Shown here: positions 44,291 to 52,624 of the stretch, in pieces | Numbering within the stretch: the stretch's first letter is position 1 | Layout: each line of letters begins with the position of its first letter | Source of the DNA: DTU064 sp045588245 | Lineage (GTDB): Bacteria; Bacillota; Clostridia; Oscillospirales; CAG-272 | NCBI GenBank assembly: GCA_045588245.1 | Contig: JAZNDW010000012.1 | Coordinates: 107,701-171,700 of the forward strand | Direction of reading: 5' to 3' | Length of the DNA: 64,000 nt | The notes under the pieces: generated by a model | What the model was told of the DNA's origin: nothing | The model's input: only the letters and a program-made list of their open reading frames with translations | The model's database searches: none | Made by a program: the position numbers and the translations under genes

Positions 44291-46285
44291 ATGCAAAGAA
44301 TTGGTGTATTTGTATGTTGGTGCGGAAGCAATATCGCAGGCACCGTAGACGTACACAGAGTGGCAAAAGCTCTCGAAAAAGAACCCGGTGTTGTCTTTTC
44401 CACCGAATATCAATATATGTGTTCGGCGGCAGGTCAGAATATGATAAAGGATGCTGTGGCGCAGCATAAGCTCACAGGTATCGTTATCTGCTCATGCTCG
44501 CCACGCATGCACGAAGCAACTTTTCGCAAAACAGCCGTCTCGGCAGGTCTTAACCCTTTTATGGTAGAGATAGCAAACATCCGTGAGCAGTGCTCCTGGG
44601 TACATAAAGATATAGTATCGGGCACCGAGAAAGCTATCATTCTTGCAAAAGCCGCTGTAGCAAAGGTCAACCTTAACGCACCTTTAACGTCAGATACGTC
44701 TCCTGTAACGAAACGTGCGCTTATTATCGGCGGCGGTATTGCGGGAATACAAACGGCTCTTGACATTGCCGAAGCCGGATTTTCGGTAGATATCGTAGAA
44801 AAAAAGCCGACGATCGGCGGTAAAATGGCTCAGCTTGATAAAACGTTTCCGACGCTTGACTGCGCCGCGTGCATCCTCACACCAAAAATGGTTGACGCAG
44901 CACAGAACGAGAATATTCGCATTTTCTCATATAGCGAAGTGACGGACGTAAAAGGATTCGTTGGTAACTTTGACGTTACGATCAGAAAAAAAGCACGTTA
45001 CGTCAAGGAAGATATTTGTACGGGCTGCGGCGCTTGCGTTGAAAAGTGCCCTATGAAAAAGGTCCCCAATGAATTTAATCTCGGAATGGATAACCGCACC
45101 GCGATCTATATTCCGTTTGCTCAGGCTGTTCCGAAGGTAGCGACCATCGATCCTGATGCTTGCAATATGATAAAAAACGGCAAGTGCGGTGTTTGCGCAA
45201 AGGTCTGCACCGTAGGTGCCATCGACTATAAGCAGAAGAATAAAATTATAACGGAAAAGTACGGTGCTATCGTTGTTGCTACGGGATTCGATCCCATCAG
45301 TATGGATAAATTCGACGAATTTGCGTACAGTCTGTCAAAGGACGTTATTACGTCCCTCGAATTCGAACGTCTCACAAATGCTGCAGGACCGACGGCAGGT
45401 AAGCTTATCCGTCCTTCAGACGGGAAACATCCGAAAAAGATCGTGTTCGTTCAGTGCGTAGGATCGCGTTGCGATTCTTGCTCGGAAAAGGGCAAGGAAT
45501 ATTGCTCGAAGGTTTGCTGTATGTACACAGCAAAACACGCAATGCTGACAAAAGATAAATATCCCGATACCGAAGTATACGTTTTCTATATTGACGTTCG
45601 TACCCCCGGCAAGAATTTTGATGAGTTTTACCGCCGTGCAGTTGAAGAATACGGCGTTCATTACATAAAGGGAATGGTTGGAAAGGTCGTGCCCGAGGGT
45701 GATAAACTCCTGGTACAGGGCTCTGACCTGCTTTCGGGAAAACAGCTCCGCATTGATGCAGATCTCGTCGTACTTGCGGCGGCTATTGAGCCCGATAAAT
45801 CAGCTCGTTCTTTGGCAACGATGCTTACGGCGAGCATGGATACGAACGACTTTTTCGCGGAAGCGCATCCTAAGCTTCGTCCGGTAGAAAGCCCAACGGC
45901 AGGCATTTTCCTCTCGGGAGCTTGCCAAGGACCGAAGGATATTCCCGAAACCGTTTCACAGGCAGGTGCCGCGGCATCTAAAGTTATCGGTCTACTTATG
46001 AAAAATAAGCTTACGGGTAATCCGTGCATTGCTCATTCAGATGAGCTTATGTGTAACGGTTGCTCCTCTTGCGAAAAGGTATGTCCTTACGGCGCCATCA
46101 CTTATATAGATAAAGAATTCCGTATGCCCGACAGAACTACGACCGTTCGCCGTGTTGCCGCAGTCAATTCTGCGGTGTGTCAGGGGTGTGGATGCTGTAC
46201 GGTAGCTTGCCCGTCGGGCGCTATGGATCTGCGCGGCTTTACGTGCAAACAAATCATGGCTGAGGTTGACGCATTATGCAAATGA
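44291..46285 (+). CDS. hdrA: HdrA-like flavoprotein, electron-bifurcating subunit
   Basis: FAD and iron-sulfur protein (664 aa). It begins IGVFVCWCGSNIAGTVD. The FAD-binding segment GGGIAGIQTALDIAEAGF starts near residue 143, and the conserved LDCAACILTPKMV follows. It also has the ferredoxin motifs CTGCGACVEKCP and CGVCAKVC mid-protein, and two more 4Fe-4S motifs at the C-terminus (CNGCSSCEKVCP, CQGCGCCTVACP). In methanogens and sulfate reducers this subunit bifurcates electrons between ferredoxin and HdrB. Length matches the HdrA family. Its stop overlaps the next gene. Confidence 0.93.
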   Translation: MQRIGVFVCWCGSNIAGTVDVHRVAKALEKEPGVVFSTEYQYMCSAAGQNMIKDAVAQHKLTGIVICSCSPRMHEATFRKTAVSAGLNPFMVEIANIREQCSWVHKDIVSGTEKAIILAKAAVAKVNLNAPLTSDTSPVTKRALIIGGGIAGIQTALDIAEAGFSVDIVEKKPTIGGKMAQLDKTFPTLDCAACILTPKMVDAAQNENIRIFSYSEVTDVKGFVGNFDVTIRKKARYVKEDICTGCGACVEKCPMKKVPNEFNLGMDNRTAIYIPFAQAVPKVATIDPDACNMIKNGKCGVCAKVCTVGAIDYKQKNKIITEKYGAIVVATGFDPISMDKFDEFAYSLSKDVITSLEFERLTNAAGPTAGKLIRPSDGKHPKKIVFVQCVGSRCDSCSEKGKEYCSKVCCMYTAKHAMLTKDKYPDTEVYVFYIDVRTPGKNFDEFYRRAVEEYGVHYIKGMVGKVVPEGDKLLVQGSDLLSGKQLRIDADLVVLAAAIEPDKSARSLATMLTASMDTNDFFAEAHPKLRPVESPTAGIFLSGACQGPKDIPETVSQAGAAASKVIGLLMKNKLTGNPCIAHSDELMCNGCSSCEKVCPYGAITYIDKEFRMPDRTTTVRRVAAVNSAVCQGCGCCTVACPSGAMDLRGFTCKQIMAEVDALCK

Positions 46286-46710
46286 ATGAATACAAACCTT
46301 TGATCGTTGCGTTCTGCTGTAACTGGTGTTCTTATGCCGGTGCAGATCTTGCAGGAAACAACCGCCTTAACTATCCTGCCGAAGTCAAGATCGTCCGCGT
46401 GCCTTGCTCATGCCGCGTTGACCCTACGTTTGTTCTTCGTGCGTTTCAGCGAGGCGCTGACGGTGTTATAATCTGCGGCTGTCACCCGGGAGACTGCCAT
46501 TACACGTCGGGAAACTATTTCACAAGACGACGTATGGCAATGCTGTTTTCGATGCTTGATTATCTCGGCATCGAAAGAGACAGGACCCGCGTTGAATGGG
46601 TGTCTGCTGCCGAAGGAGCAAAATTTGCCGCTACGATGAACGATTTTGCAGAGAAGGTAGCATCACTCGGTAAAAACAAGAGATTGGAGGACCTGAGATG
46701 CAAAAAGTAA
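46276..46710 (+). CDS. flxD: MvhD/FlxD-like iron-sulfur subunit
   Basis: A 144-aa protein of the MvhD family: FCCNWCSYAGAD at the N-terminus, RVPCSCRVDP and ICGCHPGDCHY. In Mvh-Hdr or Flx-Hdr complexes it hands electrons from the upstream dehydrogenase to HdrA. No NiFe-hydrogenase large subunit is encoded here, so the donor is probably the FlxA-like protein at 48710. It overlaps hdrA by 10 bp and the next gene by 13 bp. Confidence 0.88.
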   Translation: MQMNEYKPLIVAFCCNWCSYAGADLAGNNRLNYPAEVKIVRVPCSCRVDPTFVLRAFQRGADGVIICGCHPGDCHYTSGNYFTRRRMAMLFSMLDYLGIERDRTRVEWVSAAEGAKFAATMNDFAEKVASLGKNKRLEDLRCKK

Positions 46711-47696
46711 CGGCTCAAGAACTTATTGATATCGCTGTCGCTAAGCTAAAGGACGGTACGGTTTCATCTGTTCTCGGTTGGCAGAAGGGAGAATTCGATT
46801 ACGACATTACTCCCGCAGTTTTTACAGATGAAAAATCCTTGCGCGAAGGCTTCGTCTGGAATGATTTTTGCGGTGCAAATTTTTCAAAATATCTTGTTTC
46901 AAAGACACGAAAATATGACGGTAGAATCCTTGTGTTCCTCAAGCCTTGCGATACGTACAGCTTCAATCAGCTTTTGACTGAGCACAGATTCGATCGTCAA
47001 AAGGTCTATGCTGTCGGTATCCCATGCTCTGGAATGGCGGATATCAGCAGAATCAAAGCGATCACGGGCGACGGTATTTCGTCCGTTGACTGTACGGGTG
47101 AAAAGATCGCCGTCAGAACGCTCTACGATGACGAACCCATACTCGTTACCCCTGCAGATGTCCTTGCGGAGCGTTGCATCAACTGCAAAAGCAAAAAGCA
47201 CGTCGCATACGATCTACTTATCGGAAAAGAGGGGGATACAATCAATTCGACACGATTCGACGAGGTACAAAAGCTTGAAGCAATGACTCCCGACGAGCGT
47301 TTTCTGTTCTGGCAGAACGAGCTTTCACATTGCATACGCTGTAATGCTTGCCGCGATGCTTGCCCTGCGTGCACCTGCGAAGTTTGCGTATTTAATAATC
47401 CCGCTTCTGGTGTTGAAAATAAGGCTGCCTCAAACAGCTTTGAAGAAAAACTCTTCCACATCATCCGTGCTTATCACGTTGCGGGACGGTGCACGGACTG
47501 CGGTGAGTGTTCCCGCGTGTGTCCGCAGAATATTCCTCTGCATTTACTAAACCGTAAGTTTATCAAAGATATGAACGAGTTCTACGGTGAGTATCAGGCA
47601 GGAGCGGAGATCGGAACGAAGTCTCCTTTACTCAATTATTCAGTCAATGATCCTGAGCCGAGTGAAGTCTTAGATAGGAGGCATGCCGATGCGTAA
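46698..47696 (+). CDS. 4Fe-4S dicluster protein of the Flx/FrhB-like type
   Basis: A 332-aa soluble protein. The N-terminal 200 residues resemble FrhB/FdhB-like domains (FLKPCDTYSFNQLL, CINCKSKKH). Two 4Fe-4S motifs follow (CIRCNACRDACP with extra CTCEVC, and CTDCGECSRVCP). It is in the position of FlxC/FlxB in Flx-Hdr gene clusters and would relay electrons between FlxA and FlxD/HdrA. Ribosome site GGAGG 7 bases before the ATG. Confidence 0.75.
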   Translation: MQKVTAQELIDIAVAKLKDGTVSSVLGWQKGEFDYDITPAVFTDEKSLREGFVWNDFCGANFSKYLVSKTRKYDGRILVFLKPCDTYSFNQLLTEHRFDRQKVYAVGIPCSGMADISRIKAITGDGISSVDCTGEKIAVRTLYDDEPILVTPADVLAERCINCKSKKHVAYDLLIGKEGDTINSTRFDEVQKLEAMTPDERFLFWQNELSHCIRCNACRDACPACTCEVCVFNNPASGVENKAASNSFEEKLFHIIRAYHVAGRCTDCGECSRVCPQNIPLHLLNRKFIKDMNEFYGEYQAGAEIGTKSPLLNYSVNDPEPSEVLDRRHADA

Positions 47697-48708
47697 GTGT
47701 AATTTATATAAAATGCAGTCTGTTTTTGCACAGATCTCATCCACGATGCCGCTGTATCTTCCCGTTGACGGATCTGACGGTCGTGCCGTATATACCGAAT
47801 GGAAAGACGGGAAAGAGTGGAGCAAATCTCACAACACGGTAAAAAGCCCGAAGGATTTCTTTTTTCCGCAGACGGAAGATCTTATGAGGTTTAAGACGGC
47901 AGGAAAAAGTATTGAAATCGTCGACGTAAGAAAAGAGACCGAAGATTTTGTGATATTCGGCGTTCGCGCTTGCGACGTAAAAAGCTTTGAAATTCTTGAC
48001 AGTGTTTTTCTCACCGATCCTGTGGACAGCTATTACGCATCACGCCGTGCACACGGCATCATCGTGTCGGTAGCTTGTGTAAGACCGTCCGAAACTTGCT
48101 TTTGTCAGACTTTCGGAATCGACGCGGCATCACCCTTAGGTGATATATCCTGTTGGAAAACTGAGGATGAACTTTATTGGCAGGCGATTACCGAAAAGGG
48201 AAAAGCACTTCTTATGTCTATTGAGTCATTAACGGAAGAGTGTACAGACGAAGCCGTTATGGCACAGAAAGAGAAGATTGAGTCTGTAATGAAGAAGCTT
48301 CCTTTAGCCGGACTTTCTGCCGACGCTTTTGGCGGCGGAAAAACACAGGAATTCTTCAACCGTAATGAATGGGATGAACTGTCCGAAACCTGCATTGGAT
48401 GTGGCACCTGTACTTTCGTTTGCCCGACGTGTCAGTGCTATGACATCAAGGATTTCAATACGGGACGTGGTGTTATCCGATACCGTTGCTGGGATTCGTG
48501 TATGTATTCGGAATTTACAAAGATGTCACACGGTAACAACCGTCTTACACAGAAAGAACGCTTCCGTCAGCGCTTTATGCATAAGCTTGTTTATCACCCT
48601 GAGAACAATAACGGTGTTTTTGGATGCGTTGGCTGCGGACGCTGTCTTTCCTCCTGTCCTATTTCAATGAATATTGTTAAAGTTATGAAAAAGCTCGGAG
48701 GTGACTAA
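47689..48708 (+). CDS. 4Fe-4S dicluster protein, AsrA/HydB/FlxB-like
   Basis: A 339-aa protein. The N-terminal half (VIFGVRACDVKSFEILD) and the two C-terminal 4Fe-4S motifs (CIGCGTCTFVCP, CVGCGRCLSSCP) match the family of sulfite reductase subunit A and sulfhydrogenase subunit B, which pair with a FAD/NAD(P)-binding subunit. That partner is the next gene. ATG at 47689 has AGGAGG 7 bases upstream; ATG at 47683 would overlap that site. It would link FlxA to the Hdr subunits. Confidence 0.8.
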   Translation: MRKCNLYKMQSVFAQISSTMPLYLPVDGSDGRAVYTEWKDGKEWSKSHNTVKSPKDFFFPQTEDLMRFKTAGKSIEIVDVRKETEDFVIFGVRACDVKSFEILDSVFLTDPVDSYYASRRAHGIIVSVACVRPSETCFCQTFGIDAASPLGDISCWKTEDELYWQAITEKGKALLMSIESLTEECTDEAVMAQKEKIESVMKKLPLAGLSADAFGGGKTQEFFNRNEWDELSETCIGCGTCTFVCPTCQCYDIKDFNTGRGVIRYRCWDSCMYSEFTKMSHGNNRLTQKERFRQRFMHKLVYHPENNNGVFGCVGCGRCLSSCPISMNIVKVMKKLGGD

Positions 48709-48709
48709 T

Positions 48710-49543
48710 ATGAACGTTCGTGAAGAAACATTGATACCGAAGATCGGCGTCATTACAGACGTTCGTATCGATACCCCCGATATAAAGACGTTCCGAGTCG
48801 TTACCGTAGACGGAAAGAAGGCGTTTGATCACCGCCCCGGGCAGTGTGCAATGATTTCCGTTCCCGGTGTCGGCGAAGCGATGTTCTCCATAACTTCTTC
48901 GCCAACGAATGAAGAATACATGGAGTTTTCGATTAAAAAATGCGGTTGTGTTACAGACTGGCTCCATTCCGCAGAGGTAGGACAGCAGATCACAATTCGC
49001 GGTCCGTACGGCAATCCTTTTCCGGTTGACGACGAGTTTTCGGGGAAAAATTTGCTGTTTATCGCCGGCGGCGTCGGTCTTGCGCCACTGCGTTCCGTTA
49101 TCAATTATTGCCGAGATTACCGTGACCGTTACGGTAAACTTGACATAGTTTACGGTGCAAGATCAAAAGAGGATCTTCTTAATTATAAAGAGATCATCGA
49201 AAAATGGACGAACGACACCGATGTAAACGTCTATCTTACGATCGACCGTGAACAGAAAGAATGGGGCGGACATGTCGGTTTTGTACCTGATTATGTAAAA
49301 GAGCTCGAATTCGACACGGATAAGATTGCGGTCCTTTGCGGTCCGCCCGTTATGATCAGGTTTACTCTGGACGCTCTGCGTTCTCTCGGATTTGAAAAAA
49401 CACAGGTCTATACGACGCTTGAGCTTCGTATGAAGTGTGGGGCTGGAAAATGCGGTCGTTGCAACGTAGGAGCAAAATACGTCTGCAAAGACGGTCCTGT
49501 GTTCCGCTTTGATGAGCTTGATCAGCTTCCAGATGAATATTAA
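48710..49543 (+). CDS. flxA: FlxA-like FAD/NAD(P)-binding oxidoreductase
   Basis: A 277-aa protein of the PyrK/AsrB/HydG fold: an FAD-binding domain (HRPGQCAMISVPGVGEAMFSI in outline, here as PGVGEAMFSI), an NAD(P)-binding domain (LFIAGGVGLAPLRSVI, CGPPVMI) and a C-terminal 2Fe-2S motif (CGAGKCGRCNVG). It would oxidise NAD(P)H and pass electrons to the partner at 47689. ATG at 48710 has GGAGGTGA 5 bases upstream; the GTG at 48701 lies in that site. Confidence 0.88.
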   Translation: MNVREETLIPKIGVITDVRIDTPDIKTFRVVTVDGKKAFDHRPGQCAMISVPGVGEAMFSITSSPTNEEYMEFSIKKCGCVTDWLHSAEVGQQITIRGPYGNPFPVDDEFSGKNLLFIAGGVGLAPLRSVINYCRDYRDRYGKLDIVYGARSKEDLLNYKEIIEKWTNDTDVNVYLTIDREQKEWGGHVGFVPDYVKELEFDTDKIAVLCGPPVMIRFTLDALRSLGFEKTQVYTTLELRMKCGAGKCGRCNVGAKYVCKDGPVFRFDELDQLPDEY

Positions 49544-49555
49544 GGAGTGAGAACG

Positions 49556-50230
49556 ATGGAACAGATGGTTAACATTTTCCTTTTCGGAAAGAAATATGAA
49601 GTGCCGAAAAATCTTACGATAATGACCGCTATGGAATATGCAGGATATCAGCTCGTACGCGGTTGCGGTTGTCGTAACGGTTTTTGCGGTGCGTGTGCTA
49701 CCATTTACCGAATCAAGGGCGATAAAGAACTGAAAGCTTGTCTTGCTTGTCAGACAACGGTTGAGGATAATATGTATATCGCAACGTTGCCTTTCTTTCC
49801 CCTCGTAAAGCAGGTTTATGATATAAACAAGGTCAGCACGAATGAATCTGTTATGATGCAGCTCTATCCTGAGATATACGCTTGTATCGGTTGTAACGCT
49901 TGTACAAAGGCGTGCACGCAGGATCTTAACGTTATGCAGTACATCGCATACGCTCAACGCGGAGATTTCAAGAGGTGTGCTGAGGAATCATTTGACTGCG
50001 TAATGTGCGGAGTCTGTTCTTCGCGCTGTCCTGCAGGAATCTCTCATCCGCAGGTCGCTATGCTTGCCCGCAGAATAAACGGCAAATATCTTGCGCCGGG
50101 ATCCGGACATTTGAAAAATCGAGTAAGAGAGATCAATAACGGTGACTTTAACGAGCTAATTGAAGCTTTGATGCAAAAACCGTTAGAAGAGCTCAAAGAG
50201 CTTTACAACACCCGTGAGATCGAAAAGTAA
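49556..50230 (+). CDS. FrdB-like iron-sulfur subunit of a soluble fumarate reductase
   Basis: A 224-aa protein. An N-terminal plant-ferredoxin-like domain holds C37, C39, C44, C47, C62 and C65 (CGCRNGFCGAC...CLAC), the site of a 2Fe-2S cluster. A C-terminal domain has two full 4Fe-4S motifs (CIGCNACTKAC at 110-120 and CVMCGVCSSRC at 148-158). Classical FrdB has a 3Fe-4S third cluster with a quinone site; here all four Cys are present, which suggests the protein does not meet a quinone. ATG at 49556 has AAGGAG 8 bases upstream. Confidence 0.82.
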   Translation: MEQMVNIFLFGKKYEVPKNLTIMTAMEYAGYQLVRGCGCRNGFCGACATIYRIKGDKELKACLACQTTVEDNMYIATLPFFPLVKQVYDINKVSTNESVMMQLYPEIYACIGCNACTKACTQDLNVMQYIAYAQRGDFKRCAEESFDCVMCGVCSSRCPAGISHPQVAMLARRINGKYLAPGSGHLKNRVREINNGDFNELIEALMQKPLEELKELYNTREIEK

Positions 50231-50243
50231 GGAGGAGAGGGAA

Positions 50244-51848
50244 GTGTATTCTGAAAAATATCAGCAATCGCTGTCAGCGGTTGCTGCTTTAAGAAAACAA
50301 AATATTGCCTATGAGCCCGAACGAATGACGGCTACAGAGAAGGAAAAGCTCCTTACCGAATATCACCCCGATTATAAGGCAAACGAATTTTCCACTCTTA
50401 TTATCGGTCCCAACAAAGGAGATAAGGTCCCGCGAGAGCTTTGCGAAATGTTACAGGCACACAGTCGCATTGCAAAAACAGATATTGATCTTACCGCACC
50501 CGACCATGAAGCTGACGTACTCGTCATCGGAGCCGGCGGTGCGGGTGCTGCCTCAGCCATAGAAGCTCATAATGCCGGAGCAGACGTTTTGATCGTAACG
50601 AAGCTCCGTATGGGGGATGCAAACACGATGATGGCTGAAGGTGGGATTCAGGCGGCTGATAAGCCTAACGATTCTCCCGCGATCCATTTTGTGGACGCTT
50701 TCGGCGGAGGTCATTTTGCGGCAAAAAGAGAGCTTCTTGCTAAGCTTGTAAACGATGCCCCAGAGGCTATAGAGTGGCTATCCGAGCTCGGTGTCGAATT
50801 TGATAAAGAAGCCGACGGAACGATGATCACAACACATGGCGGAGGCACGTCAAGAAAGCGTATGCACGCTGCGAAGGATTACACGGGTGCTGAGATCATG
50901 AGAACGCTTCGCGATGAGGTTCTGAACCGAGAGATACCCGTTCTAGATTTCACATCAGCGATCGAACTGATTCTTGACGAGGACGGAAAAGCAGCAGGTG
51001 CGGTTCTCTTAAACATGGAAACTAATGAGATTTTAGTTGCCAAGGCAAAGACCGTTATTATCGCAACGGGTGGCGCAGGACGAATGCATTATCAAGGTTT
51101 TCCGACTTCTAATCATTACGGTGCAACGGCAGACGGTCTTGTACTCGGTTACCGTGCGGGCGCAAAGCTATTATATGCGGAAACGCTTCAGTATCATCCT
51201 ACGGGAGCCGCTCATCCCGAACAGATCTTCGGCGCGCTTGTAACAGAAAAGGTCCGTTCACTCGGAGCAAAACTCGTTAATAAGAACGGTGAAGTATTCA
51301 TGCATCCGCTTGAAACGAGAGACGTAACGGCAGCTTCCATTATTCGTGAGTGCAGTGACCGTAATAACGGAATCGAAACGGATAACGGCTTCGCCGTTTG
51401 GCTTGACACGCCCATGATTGAAAGAATAAGCGGAGAGGGAACGATTGAAAAACGAATTCCCGCGATGATGCGTATGTTTGAAAAGTATGGCATTGATATC
51501 CGAAAAGAGCCTATACTCGTTTATCCAACACTTCATTATCAGAACGGCGGTCTTGATATTAACGTAGACGGTATGGCAACGAACGTTAAAAATCTCTTTG
51601 TAGCAGGCGAAGCTGTCGGAGGTATTCACGGTAAGAACCGTCTTATGGGAAACTCTCTTCTTGATATTATCGTGTTCGGGCGCAACGCAGGCATTAATGC
51701 GGCAAAAGCCGCAAAGGATACGACGGTAGGCAAGCTCACGCTGTCACACGTTTCGAAATTTGAACGCGAGATAGCAGATGCAGGTATCTTAACAGATGCG
51801 GTATCTCCTAAGCTATTACCCAACTATACAAAACATAAAAATTATTGA
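50244..51848 (+). CDS. FrdA-like flavoprotein, fumarate reductase catalytic subunit
   Basis: Flavoprotein (534 aa) of the fumarate reductase/succinate dehydrogenase family. FAD-binding VIGAGGAGAASA near residue 95. Catalytic residues are kept: His in QYHPTGAAHP, Arg in LVTEKVRSLGAK, His in PTLHYQNGGL and Arg in HGKNRLMGNSLLD. An 85-residue N-terminal extension precedes the FAD fold, and the C-terminal helical domain is short. GTG at 50244 has AGGAGG 8 bases upstream. No haem b or quinone-binding anchor follows, so the complex should be cytoplasmic and electrons would come from the preceding Fe-S subunits. L-aspartate oxidase was considered, but the FrdB-like partner argues for fumarate reductase. 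Confidence 0.85.
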   Translation: MYSEKYQQSLSAVAALRKQNIAYEPERMTATEKEKLLTEYHPDYKANEFSTLIIGPNKGDKVPRELCEMLQAHSRIAKTDIDLTAPDHEADVLVIGAGGAGAASAIEAHNAGADVLIVTKLRMGDANTMMAEGGIQAADKPNDSPAIHFVDAFGGGHFAAKRELLAKLVNDAPEAIEWLSELGVEFDKEADGTMITTHGGGTSRKRMHAAKDYTGAEIMRTLRDEVLNREIPVLDFTSAIELILDEDGKAAGAVLLNMETNEILVAKAKTVIIATGGAGRMHYQGFPTSNHYGATADGLVLGYRAGAKLLYAETLQYHPTGAAHPEQIFGALVTEKVRSLGAKLVNKNGEVFMHPLETRDVTAASIIRECSDRNNGIETDNGFAVWLDTPMIERISGEGTIEKRIPAMMRMFEKYGIDIRKEPILVYPTLHYQNGGLDINVDGMATNVKNLFVAGEAVGGIHGKNRLMGNSLLDIIVFGRNAGINAAKAAKDTTVGKLTLSHVSKFEREIADAGILTDAVSPKLLPNYTKHKNY

Positions 51849-51863
51849 CAGGAGCTATATAAC

Positions 51864-52193
51864 GTGGAACTTGAAACTATAATTGATCTTTTTGAAGCGC
51901 TTACTATTTTCTGCTTCGGTCTATCCTGGCCGATCTCAATCCGTAAATCCCTCATTTCAAAAACGGCAAAGGGAAAGAGCCTTTTCTTTGAGATCTTCCT
52001 TTTGATCGGTTACGCCTTCGGTATTGCACGTAAAATAATACAGGTTACATTACTCGGCAGCACGGGATTTATATTTTTCCTAAGCTTTTTCTTCTATGTT
52101 CTTAACTTCATTGAGATCTCAATAGATGTCGGTCTATATTTCCGTAACACGAAATATGATATGTTAAGAGAACAAGGAAAAGAAATTAAATAA
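51864..52193 (+). CDS. Small PQ-loop-like membrane protein
   Basis: A 109-aa protein with about three transmembrane helices (residues 8-25, 40-58 and 66-92) and the motif WPISIRKSLISKTAKGKS after the first. This resembles PQ-loop/SemiSWEET-like proteins. It contains no histidine, so it cannot be a haem b anchor. GTG start with CAGGAG 9 bases upstream. It is the last gene of the fumarate reductase operon; a transport role (for example for succinate) is speculation. Confidence 0.65.
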   Translation: MELETIIDLFEALTIFCFGLSWPISIRKSLISKTAKGKSLFFEIFLLIGYAFGIARKIIQVTLLGSTGFIFFLSFFFYVLNFIEISIDVGLYFRNTKYDMLREQGKEIK

Positions 52194-52198
52194 AGTAG

Positions 52199-52227
52199 AA
52201 GGGTGTCGCAATAGTCGCGACACCCTT
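52199..52227 (+). terminator. Hairpin after the Hdr-Flx-Frd operon
   Basis: An 11-bp stem AAGGGTGTCGC with its complement, 7-base loop, no strong T-run. It probably ends or stabilises the transcript. Confidence 0.6.
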
Positions 52228-52334
52228 AGTATTTGATGTTAAAATTCGTATATTATATCGTTTCGCTCACTATACTGCATCATTTGTGAAGTTTTTACAT
52301 ATATATCAGTAAAACCTTTTAGGGGAGCGAAGCT

Positions 52335-52586
52335 ATGATTAATAAAGAAATATATGATAGAGTCGTAAAAGTTTCAGAATATATAGTCAGTACCGGTGAT
52401 ACAGTTCGAAGTGCGGCAGAAAAATTCGGAATTAGTAAATCGACGGTACATAAAGACGTTGCCGAAAGACTACGGTGGATCAATCCGTCGCTTGCGAGCG
52501 AAGCGAGGGCGGTTCTTGACGTCAATAAAGCAGAGCGTCATATCCGCGGCGGCGAAGCTACACGCAAAAAATATAAAAGAAAATAA
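52335..52586 (+). CDS. spoIIID: Sporulation transcriptional regulator SpoIIID
   Basis: Mother-cell regulator (83 aa) active between the sigma-E and sigma-K stages, where it both represses and activates sporulation genes including sigK. The helix-turn-helix is in RSAAEKFGISKSTVHKDVAERL, and the basic C-terminal tail (GGEATRKKYKRK) also contacts DNA in the family. GGGGAG site 7 bases before the ATG. Followed by a strong terminator. Confidence 0.96.
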   Translation: MINKEIYDRVVKVSEYIVSTGDTVRSAAEKFGISKSTVHKDVAERLRWINPSLASEARAVLDVNKAERHIRGGEATRKKYKRK

Positions 52587-52591
52587 TAATT

Positions 52592-52624
52592 AAGGTACGG
52601 ATAGGGAAGTATCCGTACCTTTTT
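52592..52624 (+). terminator. Rho-independent terminator after spoIIID
   Basis: Stem AAGGTACGGATA with its complement and a T-run. Confidence 0.88.
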
